9,039 nucleotides of DNA, taken from NCBI GenBank assembly GCA_029884035.1, contig JAOUIM010000125.1, positions 1-9,039 on the forward strand, given 5' to 3'. Positions 1-6,751 of the stretch are shown here, piece after piece; the stretch's first letter is position 1, and the number at the start of each line of letters is the position of its first letter. The position numbers and the translations under genes are program-made. Source of the DNA: Aquincola sp. Its GTDB lineage: Bacteria > Pseudomonadota > Gammaproteobacteria > Burkholderiales > Burkholderiaceae_C. A model generated the notes under the pieces. It did not search any database. It worked only from the letters and a program-made list of their open reading frames with translations, and was not told where the DNA came from.

Positions 1-6
1 CGCGCC

Positions 7-216
7 ATGCTCAGCCAAGTCCTGTCGACCTTGAACCGTCTGATGCCCCGCGACAACGTCCGCGACGCCGACCAAACCGAAGAAAGGGTCGAGAGCAGTT
101 GGCACACGTCCAGCTACGAGCTGGCGAGTGGCCTCGACGTGATCGAGATCGTCGTCGACAAGCCCCCGGTGTTCTGCGACACGATGCCTGCCTGGCACCC
201 GCCGCCGGTGGCCTGA
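7..216 (+). CDS. Small hypothetical protein, 69 residues
   Basis: A short acidic and polar protein that I do not recognise. It starts at an ATG six bases from the window edge and ends in TGA. The frame has no stop before the ATG, so the true start could lie outside the window, and no ribosome binding site can be judged. The sequence has an Arg/Asp-rich first half (RDNVRDADQTEERVESS, residues 15-31), then a hydrophobic strand (LDVIEIVVD, residues 43-51), and ends in a proline-rich tail. There is no signal peptide or membrane segment. It points the same way as the DUF427 gene 70 bases downstream, but the gap is too long to infer coupling. The codon choice and the ordered acidic/hydrophobic pattern look like a real gene rather than a chance frame, but this is a judgement by eye. 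Confidence 0.5.
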   Translation: MLSQVLSTLNRLMPRDNVRDADQTEERVESSWHTSSYELASGLDVIEIVVDKPPVFCDTMPAWHPPPVA

Positions 217-226
217 CACGGGCGTC

Positions 227-244
227 CTGGCACGGCTGGCACGG
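227..244. repeat. Tandem 9-bp direct repeat
   Basis: CTGGCACGG occurs twice in direct succession in the 70-base gap between the 69-residue gene and the DUF427 gene. It is exact, but only two copies are present. It may be simple slippage; no function is implied. Confidence 0.6.
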
Positions 245-286
245 CATGATGGACGCTTAGCCAAATCAACATGTCGAGGCTGCACC

Positions 287-568
287 ATGGTCAAAGCCAT
301 CTGGAACGGGGTCGTGATCGCCGAGAGCGACGACACCGTCGTCGTCGAGGGCAATCACTACTTCCCAGAGTCGAGCGTCAGGCGCGAGTACCTGACGTTC
401 TCGAACCACCGCACGAGCTGTCCATGGAAAGGGCAGGCGCGGTACCACAGCCTGCTCGTCAACGGCGAACTCAACCCGGACGCGGTGTGGTACTACCCCG
501 ACCCGAGCGAGGCCGCGGCGCAGATCAAGGGGCGGCTCGCATTCTGGAAGGGCGTTCAGGTCGCCTGA
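287..568 (+). CDS. DUF427 domain-containing protein
   Basis: A 93-residue cytoplasmic protein that is almost entirely one DUF427 domain (Pfam PF04248, older name NTP_transf_9). The family is small, beta-rich and widespread, and its biochemical role is not settled. Family hallmarks are visible: an opening strand VKAIWNGVVIAES, the YFP segment near residue 25, the conserved H-x-T-x-CPWKG stretch at residues 41-49, and the WYYPDP turn at residues 68-73 followed by a short helix ending in LAFWKG. The length matches single-domain family members. The ATG is preceded by GAGG (276-279) with a 7-base gap, which supports this start. It converges on the pirin gene, with only six bases between the two stop codons. 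Assignment to the family is strong; its function is unknown. Confidence 0.9.
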   Translation: MVKAIWNGVVIAESDDTVVVEGNHYFPESSVRREYLTFSNHRTSCPWKGQARYHSLLVNGELNPDAVWYYPDPSEAAAQIKGRLAFWKGVQVA

Positions 569-580
569 GCCAGCTCAGGC
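563..580. terminator. Inverted repeat spanning both convergent stop codons
   Basis: GCCTGAG (563-569) and CTCAGGC (574-580) form a perfect 7-bp stem with a four-base loop. The stop codon of the DUF427 gene lies in the left arm and that of the pirin gene in the right arm. It sits exactly between convergent genes, where a bidirectional terminator is expected. There is no U-tract on either side, so it is a weak candidate for intrinsic termination. Confidence 0.35.
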
Positions 581-1432
581 CAGACGCCCGGCACGGAAGT
601 CCTCGAGTGCCTGAGTGATCTCGGCCTGCGTGTTCATCACGAACGGGCCGTATTGCGCGATCGGCTCGCCGAGCGGCTGGCCGGCAACGAGGATCGCGCG
701 CGCGCCGGCCGGCCCGGCGGCCAACGCCACACCGTCGCCGCGGTTGGCGAGGATCGCCATGCGCTGGACCGGTACGGTCTGGCCGACGATCGCCACCTCG
801 CCACGGTAGACGTACACGAAAGCGTTGTGCTCGGCGGGCAGTGGTTGCTCGAACGTGATGCCGGCATCGAGGTGCAAGTCCAGGTACAGCGGCCGCGTGG
901 CCTCGCGCTGCACCGCGCCCGACACGCCGTGCGTCGCACCGGCGATCACGCGCGCGGTCACCCCCGGGGCCCGCCACTCCGGAACCTCGGGGCTCTGGAT
1001 GTCGCGATACCAGGGCGGGTTCATCTTGTCCTTGGCGGACAGGTTGAGCCAGAGCTGGAATCCTTCCATGCGGCCCTCGTTCTGCTCGGGCAATTCGCTG
1101 TGGATCACACCGCGTCCGGCGGTCATCCATTGCACGCCGCCGTCGCGCAGCAGCCCTTCGTGGCCGGCCGAATCGCGGTGGCGCATGCGCCCGGCGAGCA
1201 TGTAGGTCACCGTCTCGAAGCCGCGATGCGGGTGGTCCGGGAAACCGGCGATGTAGTCGTCGGCCGCGTCGCTGCCGAAGGCGTCCAGCATCAGGAACGG
1301 GTCAAGCCGGCGCTGCAGATCCTGCGTCAGCACGCGCGTGAGCTTGACACCCGCGCCGTCGCTGGTGGCACGTCCGACCACGATGCGTTCGACGAGGCGG
1401 GCAGAGACAAGGGGTTTTGCAGCATTCTCCAT
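575..1432 (-). CDS. Pirin family protein (bicupin)
   Basis: A 285-residue two-domain cupin of the pirin family, the usual length. Pirins bind one metal (usually iron) in the N-terminal cupin. Characterised members include quercetin 2,3-dioxygenases such as E. coli YhhW and regulators that act through protein contacts. The pirin signature FPDHPHRGFETVTY lies at residues 64-77. The expected metal ligands are all present: His67 and His69, then His111 and Glu113 in the TAGRGVIHSE segment. The second cupin (about 178-260) lacks an obvious metal set, as is usual. No signal peptide is seen, so the protein should be cytoplasmic. The ATG start leaves a 92-base divergent region before the wHTH/nuclease-like gene. 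No strong Shine-Dalgarno sequence is visible. Family assignment is firm; enzyme activity is not shown by the sequence. Confidence 0.95.
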   Translation of the reverse strand: MENAAKPLVSARLVERIVVGRATSDGAGVKLTRVLTQDLQRRLDPFLMLDAFGSDAADDYIAGFPDHPHRGFETVTYMLAGRMRHRDSAGHEGLLRDGGVQWMTAGRGVIHSELPEQNEGRMEGFQLWLNLSAKDKMNPPWYRDIQSPEVPEWRAPGVTARVIAGATHGVSGAVQREATRPLYLDLHLDAGITFEQPLPAEHNAFVYVYRGEVAIVGQTVPVQRMAILANRGDGVALAAGPAGARAILVAGQPLGEPIAQYGPFVMNTQAEITQALEDFRAGRLA

Positions 1433-1524
1433 GGCGGGACTGTAGGCGCGCCAAGCGCCGCTGCCGGTGCACCGACTTGCATGCGGCGTTCAAAGAATCC
1501 GCAAGCTGGCGCTACGCTTGGCGC

Positions 1525-2265
1525 GTGAGCGCCCCGATCTCCGCCGTACACCGTCGCCGCCTGCGCGAGATCTGGCGCTCGGCGGGCTGGCCTTGCCAGG
1601 ACATGGTCGAGGTCGAGCTGCTGGACGCCGGCCTGCTCGAGCGCATGCGTGACGTCCACGGGCGCGAGACATTGCGCGTCACTGATGCCGGCATCTCGGA
1701 GCTTGCAGGCACGCTGGCGCGCAATCGCCAGGTGCGCGACGCGCATGAGGGGCTGGTCGCACGGGTCGCACTCGAACTCCAGCGTGCGGGGCGCATTGCG
1801 TGGTGCGGACTGGCGCTGCGGGCGCAGGTCGCCGATCCGGGCCACCCGAAGGGCGAGCGCTGGACGATGGCGATGCCCGACGTGTTCTCGGTGCGACACA
1901 CCAGTGTGGCCGGCTACCTGCAGCCCGAGGTGCACGAGATCAAGGTGCGCCGCGCCGACCTGCTGTCCGACCTGCGGCGCCCGGCCAAGCGCCAGGCCTA
2001 CCTCGGCATGGCCGGAGCCTGCTGGTACGTGCTCGCCGAGGGCATCGGCTCGGCGGAAGACATCCCGTGCGATTGCGGCGTGATGGTCGCTCGCGGCGAG
2101 GCCTTTGCCACCCTCGATGTCGAGCGCGCGGCACCTTCGCGCGCAATGCCATTCGAGGCCGGGCTGCCGTTCCCGGTCTGGATGGCGCTGGCGCGTGCGA
2201 CCCCGGTGCCTGAGCTGACCGACGACGAGCCTCAGCGCCGCCTCGGGGAACCCCCGAGCGCCTAA
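1525..2265 (+). CDS. Winged-helix-like plus PD-(D/E)XK (MmcB-type) nuclease-like protein
   Basis: A 246-residue protein read from a GTG start. An ATG-initiated frame reaches back to 1417 but would overlap the pirin gene and add an unconvincing Cys/Arg-rich leader. Residues 8-65 look like a winged helix: a helix (RRRLREIWRSAG), a second helix (MVEVELLDAGLLER), then a basic strand-turn ending in ETLRVTDAGISELA. Residues about 72-195 resemble the PD-(D/E)XK nuclease fold: Glu75 in the first helix, PD at 118-119, E138-I-K140, then a basic helix with Asp144 and Asp149 and the KRQAY segment (155-159). The E-I-K-x-x-x-x-D-x-x-x-x-D pattern recalls MmcB (DUF1052-type DNA-repair nucleases). The role is therefore probably DNA binding and cleavage or repair, by inference. 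No Shine-Dalgarno sequence precedes the GTG. The neighbours give no functional clue. Confidence 0.7.
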   Translation: MSAPISAVHRRRLREIWRSAGWPCQDMVEVELLDAGLLERMRDVHGRETLRVTDAGISELAGTLARNRQVRDAHEGLVARVALELQRAGRIAWCGLALRAQVADPGHPKGERWTMAMPDVFSVRHTSVAGYLQPEVHEIKVRRADLLSDLRRPAKRQAYLGMAGACWYVLAEGIGSAEDIPCDCGVMVARGEAFATLDVERAAPSRAMPFEAGLPFPVWMALARATPVPELTDDEPQRRLGEPPSA

Positions 2266-2325
2266 GGGCCGGGCTGGCGGCGCACAATGAACCGGTGCGC
2301 CGCACAGCGCGCACGGAGCGACACC

Positions 2326-3891
2326 ATGCCCCGCCTTGAAACTTTCGCCGCTGCTGCCCTGATCGCGCTGGCCCTGTCCGGTCCCGTCCGTGCAGCGGCA
2401 GGGGGCTTGCCGTCCAGCAACGTGGCTTGGCTGACCGCCTCGGCCGACGCCGATATCGAGCGCGCGTTCTCACAGGCGAGGACGCAGAAGAAGCCGGTGC
2501 TGCTTTACTGGGGGGCGACTTGGTGCCCGCCGTGCAATCAGCTCAAGGTCACGTTGTTCAACCGTCAGGATTTCGCGGCGCAGAGCAAGCACTTCGTGGC
2601 CGTGTTCGTCGACGGTGACCGCCCGGCGGCGCAGAAGCTGGGCGCGCGCTTCAAGGTGAGCGGCTACCCCACGCTCGTGCTGTTCACGCCCGAAGGGACA
2701 GAAATCACCCGCCTGCCCGGTGAGGCCGACCCGCCACAGGTGCTGTCACTGCTGGAGGCCGGCTTGGCCGCGGGGCGACCGATCGCCGCGGTGCTGGCCG
2801 ACGCGCGTGCCGACCGGTCTCTTTCGGCCAACGAGTGGCGCATGCTCGCCTTCCACTCATGGGATGTCGATGACAGCGAGGTGATCGCTTCCGCGGATCG
2901 ACCGGCGGTCCTGGCTGAGCTCGCGGTCAAGGCGCAGGCCGCGAACGCGGGCGACGTCGAGACCACCACGCGCCTGTGGCTCAAGGCGCTGGCCGCGAGC
3001 GACGATGGCAAGGGCCTCAAGCCCGACGCTGTGTTGCAGCAGCGGGTCGAGCGCGTGCTGGCCGATCGGGTCGCCGCTCGCACGCACATGGACGTGCTGA
3101 TCGGCGGGGCGTCGGACATGGTGAGGGCGCTGACAGCCGAAGACAGCGACGAGCGCCCGGCACTGGTCTCGCGGTTCGATGCTGCGCTGGCGCGCCTGCA
3201 GGCCGATGTCACCCTGTCGCGCGGCGACCGCGTCAGTGCGCTGATCGAGCGCGTGGGCCTCGCGCGCCTGGGCCAGGCCAAGGACACGGTCGCGCCCAAG
3301 CTACCCGAGTCGCTGGTGAGCGAGGTGCGCGAGTGGTCGGCACGGATGGATCGGGAGATCACCGACGGGTTCGAGCGCCAGGCGGTGATCACCGCGGTGG
3401 CGCATATGCAGGGCCAGGCTGGCCTGTGGGGCGAGAGCGATGCCCTGCTCAAGAGCAACCTTGCCAGGAGCCATTCACCCTATTACCTGATGAGCCAGCT
3501 CGCGGGTAACGCACGCAAGCTGGGCCGCAAGGACGAGGCTCTGAACTGGTACCAGCAGGCCTACGACAAGAGCGTGGGCCCGGCGACACGGTTGCAGTGG
3601 GGCGCGAGCTATGTCAGCGCGCTGGTCGACCTCGCGCCGCAGGATGGGATGCGCATTGAGCGGGCTGCTACGCAGGTGTTTGCCGATGCCGCGAAGGATG
3701 CCGGCGCTTTCCACGACCGCAGCGTGCGCTCGTTGCAGCGGGTGGGCAAGAGACTCGCGAGCTGGAACGCTGACGGCAAGCAGGCCGCCGCAATGAAACG
3801 CATCCAGGCGCGCGTGGATGCGCTGTGCGGCAAGACGCGGGCTGGTGAGCGCGACACCTGCAAGGCTTTGCTGGCTGGCGGGAAGGGGTGA
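2326..3891 (+). CDS. Exported thioredoxin-domain protein with long helical tail
   Basis: A 521-residue protein predicted to be exported. The chosen ATG has GGAG at 2315-2318 with a 7-base gap and directly opens a signal peptide (hydrophobic core about residues 8-19, likely cleavage after VRA at residue 23). An upstream ATG at 2287 would bury the signal peptide behind 13 charged residues. The thioredoxin domain spans about 35-145: active site WCPPC (residues 66-70) and the cis-proline turn GYPT (113-116). The remaining ~370 residues are helix-rich with no family I can name. Residues about 384-416 (YYLMSQLAGNARKLGRKDEA onward) look like a TPR unit. A further Cys pair, C501 and C512, lies near the C-terminus. 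The probable role is periplasmic thiol-disulfide handling of a bound partner through the tail; the partner is unknown. Confidence 0.85.
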   Translation: MPRLETFAAAALIALALSGPVRAAAGGLPSSNVAWLTASADADIERAFSQARTQKKPVLLYWGATWCPPCNQLKVTLFNRQDFAAQSKHFVAVFVDGDRPAAQKLGARFKVSGYPTLVLFTPEGTEITRLPGEADPPQVLSLLEAGLAAGRPIAAVLADARADRSLSANEWRMLAFHSWDVDDSEVIASADRPAVLAELAVKAQAANAGDVETTTRLWLKALAASDDGKGLKPDAVLQQRVERVLADRVAARTHMDVLIGGASDMVRALTAEDSDERPALVSRFDAALARLQADVTLSRGDRVSALIERVGLARLGQAKDTVAPKLPESLVSEVREWSARMDREITDGFERQAVITAVAHMQGQAGLWGESDALLKSNLARSHSPYYLMSQLAGNARKLGRKDEALNWYQQAYDKSVGPATRLQWGASYVSALVDLAPQDGMRIERAATQVFADAAKDAGAFHDRSVRSLQRVGKRLASWNADGKQAAAMKRIQARVDALCGKTRAGERDTCKALLAGGKG

Positions 3892-3951
3892 TCGCTGGCT
3901 GGCAGTTGTGCCTGAAGGATCGCGGTGACGGCCGATGGGCCGCAGCGCGAA

Positions 3952-4035
3952 ATGGGGACATCCCCCGGATGAGCAGAACCACTGCGCTTCGACGACCAGC
4001 CGATCTAGAAGTCGCTTCACTGACAGTGTCCACAT
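3952..4035. repeat. Imperfect inverted-repeat-bounded 84-bp segment (REP/MITE-like?)
   Basis: The segment begins ATGGGGACA (3952-3960) and ends TGTCCACAT (4027-4035), whose reverse complement matches the left end in 8 of 9 positions. Each end also carries a local hairpin: GGGGA/TCCCC around 3954-3965, and CACTG-A-CAGTG at 4018-4028. The A-rich lead into GGGGACA resembles ends of REP elements linked to Y1 transposases, as I recall them. The right end runs into the start codon of the glutaredoxin-like gene. This is suggestive only; a single copy cannot prove a repeat family. Confidence 0.3.
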
Positions 4036-4399
4036 GCCACGCCTTATCCTCGATGAAGTCCTGATACATCCGGCGATCCGCGAGCGCATCGCGCGCCACC
4101 AGCACGACATCGTGTCGGAAGTGCAGCGCGCAGTTGCCGCCCATCCGGTGGTCGTCGTCGGAATGCGTCAGAACCCGTTCCCAAAGAAGGCGCGGCGCGC
4201 ACTCCAGTTGGCCGGCGTCGCGCACCATTACATCGAGTACGGCAGCTACTTCAGTGATTGGCGCCGCCGCAATGCACTCAAGATGTGGACCGGGTGGCCT
4301 ACCTTTCCGATGGTCTTCGCGCGCGGCACGCTGATCGGCGGCGCCGACGATCTTCAGCGCCTGATCGACAGCGGCGAGTTGCGCACGATGCTGGCGTGA
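4034..4399 (+). CDS. Glutaredoxin-fold protein lacking all cysteines
   Basis: A 121-residue protein with a monothiol-glutaredoxin-like layout: an N-terminal helix region (11-35), the strand VVVVGM (39-44), the position of the active-site loop (45-50), then the GSH-binding core WTGWPTFPMVF (85-95) with the cis-proline TFP, and the GGADDLQRLIDSGEL segment (102-116). These match the conserved TVPQ/TFP and GG-x-D-D elements of glutaredoxins. Where CPYC or CGFS should be, the sequence reads NPFP (47-50), and there is no cysteine anywhere in the protein. Classical thiol chemistry or Cys-ligated Fe-S binding is therefore impossible without a partner. It may be a binding or scaffold version of the fold. 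The start is the first ATG of the domain; a frame open back to 3935 adds a low-complexity leader. No clear Shine-Dalgarno sequence is seen. Confidence 0.82.
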   Translation: MPRLILDEVLIHPAIRERIARHQHDIVSEVQRAVAAHPVVVVGMRQNPFPKKARRALQLAGVAHHYIEYGSYFSDWRRRNALKMWTGWPTFPMVFARGTLIGGADDLQRLIDSGELRTMLA

Positions 4400-4410
4400 G
4401 GCCTTGCGGA

Positions 4411-4422
4411 CCGGCATGCCGG
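4411..4422. repeat. 12-bp perfect palindrome CCGGCATGCCGG
   Basis: A self-complementary 12-mer lies 11 bases after the glutaredoxin-like stop codon, inside the 103-base gap before the hydrolase gene. It could fold as a short hairpin or serve as an operator, but it has no T-tract and no loop to spare, so I do not call it a terminator. Confidence 0.45.
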
Positions 4423-4502
4423 CCGGACAGTGGCGCGGCCGTGCCGTGGATTTCTCGTTCGATTCGCGCGGTCGGGTGGAGCATGCCGCGAGAATGCGCG
4501 CC

Positions 4503-5990
4503 ATGCCACAATTCTTCGCAGCCCCACGGCATGCGCTCGCTGCGGCGCTGATCGTGGCCGGCGCAGCCGGCGCCGCGCGGGCCGACACCCCTGCAACCGC
4601 CTGCCGCCTGCGCGGCGTGGAGCACGCGGCACAGTGCGGCAGCGTCACGCGCGCGCTCGATCCCGCCCGCCCCGACGGCACGAAGATCGAGGTGCGCTAT
4701 GCCGTGCTGCCTGCGCTGGCGCGCAACAAGAAGCCCGACCCGGTGTTCTTCTTCTCCGGTGGCCCGGGCCAGAGCGCGATCGATCTTGCGCCGTCGGTGG
4801 CTGCGATGTTTCCGCGTTTCTCGAATCGGCGCGACGTCGTCCTGGTCGATCAACGCGGCACCGGCCAGAGCGCGCCGCTTCGTTGCGAGGCCGACGATCC
4901 GACGCGGTCGCTGGCCGAACAGTTCGACCTGAATCGTCAGCGCGAGGGACTGACGGCATGCCTGGCCAAGCTGGCCGCGCTGCCTTATGGCGATCTGCGC
5001 TTCTACACGACGACGATCGCGATGGCCGACATCGATGCGGTGCGCGCCGCGATCGGCGCGGAGCGGATCAATCTCATCGGCGGCTCGTACGGCACGCGCG
5101 CGGCGCTCGAGTACCAGCGCCAGTTCCCGCAACGCGTGCGTCGTGCGGTGATCGACGGCGTGGCGCCTCCCGACATGGTTCTGCCCCGCTCTTTCTCGGC
5201 GGACAACCAGGCCGCCATCGATGCGCTGCTTGTCGCATGCCGGGCCGACAGGGGCTGCGCTGCCCGTGAGCCGCAACTGGACGAGCGGTGGCACGCGCTG
5301 CTGGCTTCGATGCCGCGCACGGCGAGCGTGGTGCATCCGATGACTGGCCGCGAAGAGCGACTTGTGCTCACGCGCGATGTGCTGCTGGGCATGGTGCGCG
5401 GGCCGCTGTACGCGCCCGCATTGGCCTCCGCGCTGCCGGCGGCCATCGGACAGGCGTCGCGGGGGCGTTTCGAGTCGCTGGCGGCCCTCGCCAGTGCGCT
5501 CGGCGGTGGACGTCGCACCTCGGCGCTGGCCGCAGGCATGCACTTTGCCGTCGTCTGCGCCGAGGACATGCCGCGCATTGCCGCGGTCGGCGCCGACGCG
5601 CCGGGTGCCGACTTCGGCAACGGGCTGGCCGACCTGTACCGCGATGTCTGCCCCAAGCTGCCGCGCGCCGAGGTGCCGCCGGCGTTCTACGTCGTGCCGC
5701 CGGCGCCTGCGGCGACGCTCGTGATGTCGGGCGGGATCGATCCGGTGACGCCGCCACGTCACGGCCAGCGCGTCGCCCGGGCGCTGGGTGCGAAGGCTCG
5801 TCACGTCGTGGTACCCAACGCGGGCCACGGCGTGATGGGGCTGGGCTGCATGCGGGACGTGGTTTACCGCTTCGTCGATGCGGCCACCGACGACGAGGCG
5901 CTCAAAGTCGACGCCGACTGTGCGATTGCGATTCCGAGGCCGCCGATGTTTGCACCCCTGACAGTAACGCCACCGGAGCGTGCGAAATGA
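4503..5990 (+). CDS. Exported alpha/beta-hydrolase, S33/TAP-like peptidase family
   Basis: A 495-residue secreted hydrolase of the proline-iminopeptidase/tripeptidyl-aminopeptidase (S33, TAP-like C-terminus) type. The family removes N-terminal residues or short peptides; some members act on esters. The signal peptide is residues 1-27 (core ALAAALIVAGAAG, cleavage after ARA). Catalytic elements are in order: oxyanion loop SGGPG (85-89), DQRGTGQS (116-123), nucleophile elbow GGSYG with Ser195, Asp413 in GGIDPVTPP, and His442 in NAGHG. The mature part contains ten cysteines, compatible with disulfides in the periplasm. The start at 4503 is preferred because GAGA (4490-4493) lies nine bases upstream; an in-frame ATG at 4494 would give three more residues, and the frame is open to 4404. 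The stop overlaps the next start as ATGA, which implies translational coupling to the ABC genes. Confidence 0.92.
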   Translation: MPQFFAAPRHALAAALIVAGAAGAARADTPATACRLRGVEHAAQCGSVTRALDPARPDGTKIEVRYAVLPALARNKKPDPVFFFSGGPGQSAIDLAPSVAAMFPRFSNRRDVVLVDQRGTGQSAPLRCEADDPTRSLAEQFDLNRQREGLTACLAKLAALPYGDLRFYTTTIAMADIDAVRAAIGAERINLIGGSYGTRAALEYQRQFPQRVRRAVIDGVAPPDMVLPRSFSADNQAAIDALLVACRADRGCAAREPQLDERWHALLASMPRTASVVHPMTGREERLVLTRDVLLGMVRGPLYAPALASALPAAIGQASRGRFESLAALASALGGGRRTSALAAGMHFAVVCAEDMPRIAAVGADAPGADFGNGLADLYRDVCPKLPRAEVPPAFYVVPPAPAATLVMSGGIDPVTPPRHGQRVARALGAKARHVVVPNAGHGVMGLGCMRDVVYRFVDAATDDEALKVDADCAIAIPRPPMFAPLTVTPPERAK

Positions 5991-6751
5991 TCGAGGTCCA
6001 GCAACTGTCGAAGCGGTTCATGCTGGGGCGTGGCCGCAAGGCCCGCGTCGTGCAGGCGGTGGCCGATGTCGGCTTCGTGGCCGAGAACGGCCGCATCACC
6101 GGGCTGCTCGGCCCGAACGGGGCCGGCAAGACCACGACCTTGCGCATGGTGGCCGCGCTGATCGCGCCGGACACCGGGCGCATCCTCGTCGACGGCATCG
6201 ACGTGGGGCGGCACCCGCATGCCGCGCTCGCGCGCATGGGGGTGCTGTCCGATGCGCGCGGGCTGTACCCCCGCCTGACCGCGCTCGAGAACATCGTCTA
6301 TTACGGTCGTCTGCACGGCATGACCGAGGCGGCCGCAATAGCGCGTGCGGACCTGCTGGCCGAGATGCTGGACATGAAGCCGCTGCTCGAGCGCCGCACC
6401 GAAGGTTTCAGCCAGGGCGAGCGCATGAAGACCGCACTGGCGCGCGCGGTGGTCCATGACCCGCCGAACCTGATCCTCGACGAGCCGACCAACGGCCTGG
6501 ACGTGGTGGCCACGCGCGCCCTGCGCGACGCGCTGCGCCGGCTGCGCGACGAGGCCGGCAAGTGCATCGTTTTTTCCACCCACATCATGCAGGAGGTCGA
6601 GCGTCTTTGTGACCGCGTGATCATCGTCTCGCACGGCCGCACGGTGGCCGAGGGAACGGTGGCGGCACTGAACGCGCAATGTGCCGAGCGCGACTTCGAA
6701 GAGACCTTCGTCAGGCTCGCGTTCACTGCCGAGGAAAGGGCGCATGCATGA
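5987..6751 (+). CDS. NatA-like ABC transporter ATP-binding protein
   Basis: A 254-residue cytoplasmic ABC ATPase that powers the permease encoded next. It has Walker A GPNGAGKTT (42-50), signature FSQGERMKTA (141-150) in place of LSGGQ, Walker B LILDEP (162-167), D-loop NGLD (169-172) and switch His199. The Q-loop position carries Asp89 (VLSDARGLYP) instead of Gln; NatA proteins also vary here. Overall it resembles NatA of the Bacillus Na+ exporter and other ABC-2 type ATPases, including the GLYPRLTALENI stretch and the STHIMQEVERLCD segment. The start is fixed by GGAG (5975-5978) eight bases upstream and by the four-base ATGA overlap with the hydrolase gene. Another ATGA overlap joins it to the permease. 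The substrate cannot be read from the ATPase, and the NatA likeness should not be taken as proof of sodium export. Confidence 0.93.
   Translation: MIEVQQLSKRFMLGRGRKARVVQAVADVGFVAENGRITGLLGPNGAGKTTTLRMVAALIAPDTGRILVDGIDVGRHPHAALARMGVLSDARGLYPRLTALENIVYYGRLHGMTEAAAIARADLLAEMLDMKPLLERRTEGFSQGERMKTALARAVVHDPPNLILDEPTNGLDVVATRALRDALRRLRDEAGKCIVFSTHIMQEVERLCDRVIIVSHGRTVAEGTVAALNAQCAERDFEETFVRLAFTAEERAHA

Noticed and set aside
1417..1524. An ATG start at 1417 for the wHTH/nuclease-like protein
   Set aside because: It would overlap the pirin start codon and add a Cys/Arg-rich leader unlike a real N-terminus. The GTG at 1525 begins just before the first helix.
1433..1524. Sigma-70 type promoters in the pirin / wHTH-nuclease divergent region
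   Set aside because: TTGCAT and TACGCT-like hexamers exist, but no pair has both good matches and 16-18 base spacing.
653..1528. A 291-codon plus-strand frame opposite the pirin gene
   Set aside because: The pirin reading contains the full metal-binding signature; the antisense translation is Arg/Gly/His-rich with no family features.
3929..3942. CGGCC-GATG-GGCCG hairpin as terminator of the thioredoxin-domain gene
   Set aside because: The stem is five base pairs with no following T-tract, which is ordinary at this GC content.
3668..4681. A 337-codon minus-strand frame over the end of the thioredoxin gene, the glutaredoxin-like gene and the hydrolase start
   Set aside because: It crosses three supported genes, is compositionally biased to Arg/Ala/Ser, and shows no domain.
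4299..5828. A 509-codon open frame on the minus strand across the hydrolase gene
   Set aside because: It is Arg/His-rich with no recognisable motif and lies antisense to a hydrolase with a complete catalytic set. Long antisense frames are expected at this GC content.
5288..5986. A long N-terminal extension of the ABC ATPase frame through the hydrolase gene
   Set aside because: The extension translates as low-complexity Arg/Ala/Gly sequence, whereas the ATG at 5987 has a Shine-Dalgarno sequence, an ATGA overlap and the expected ATPase N-terminus.
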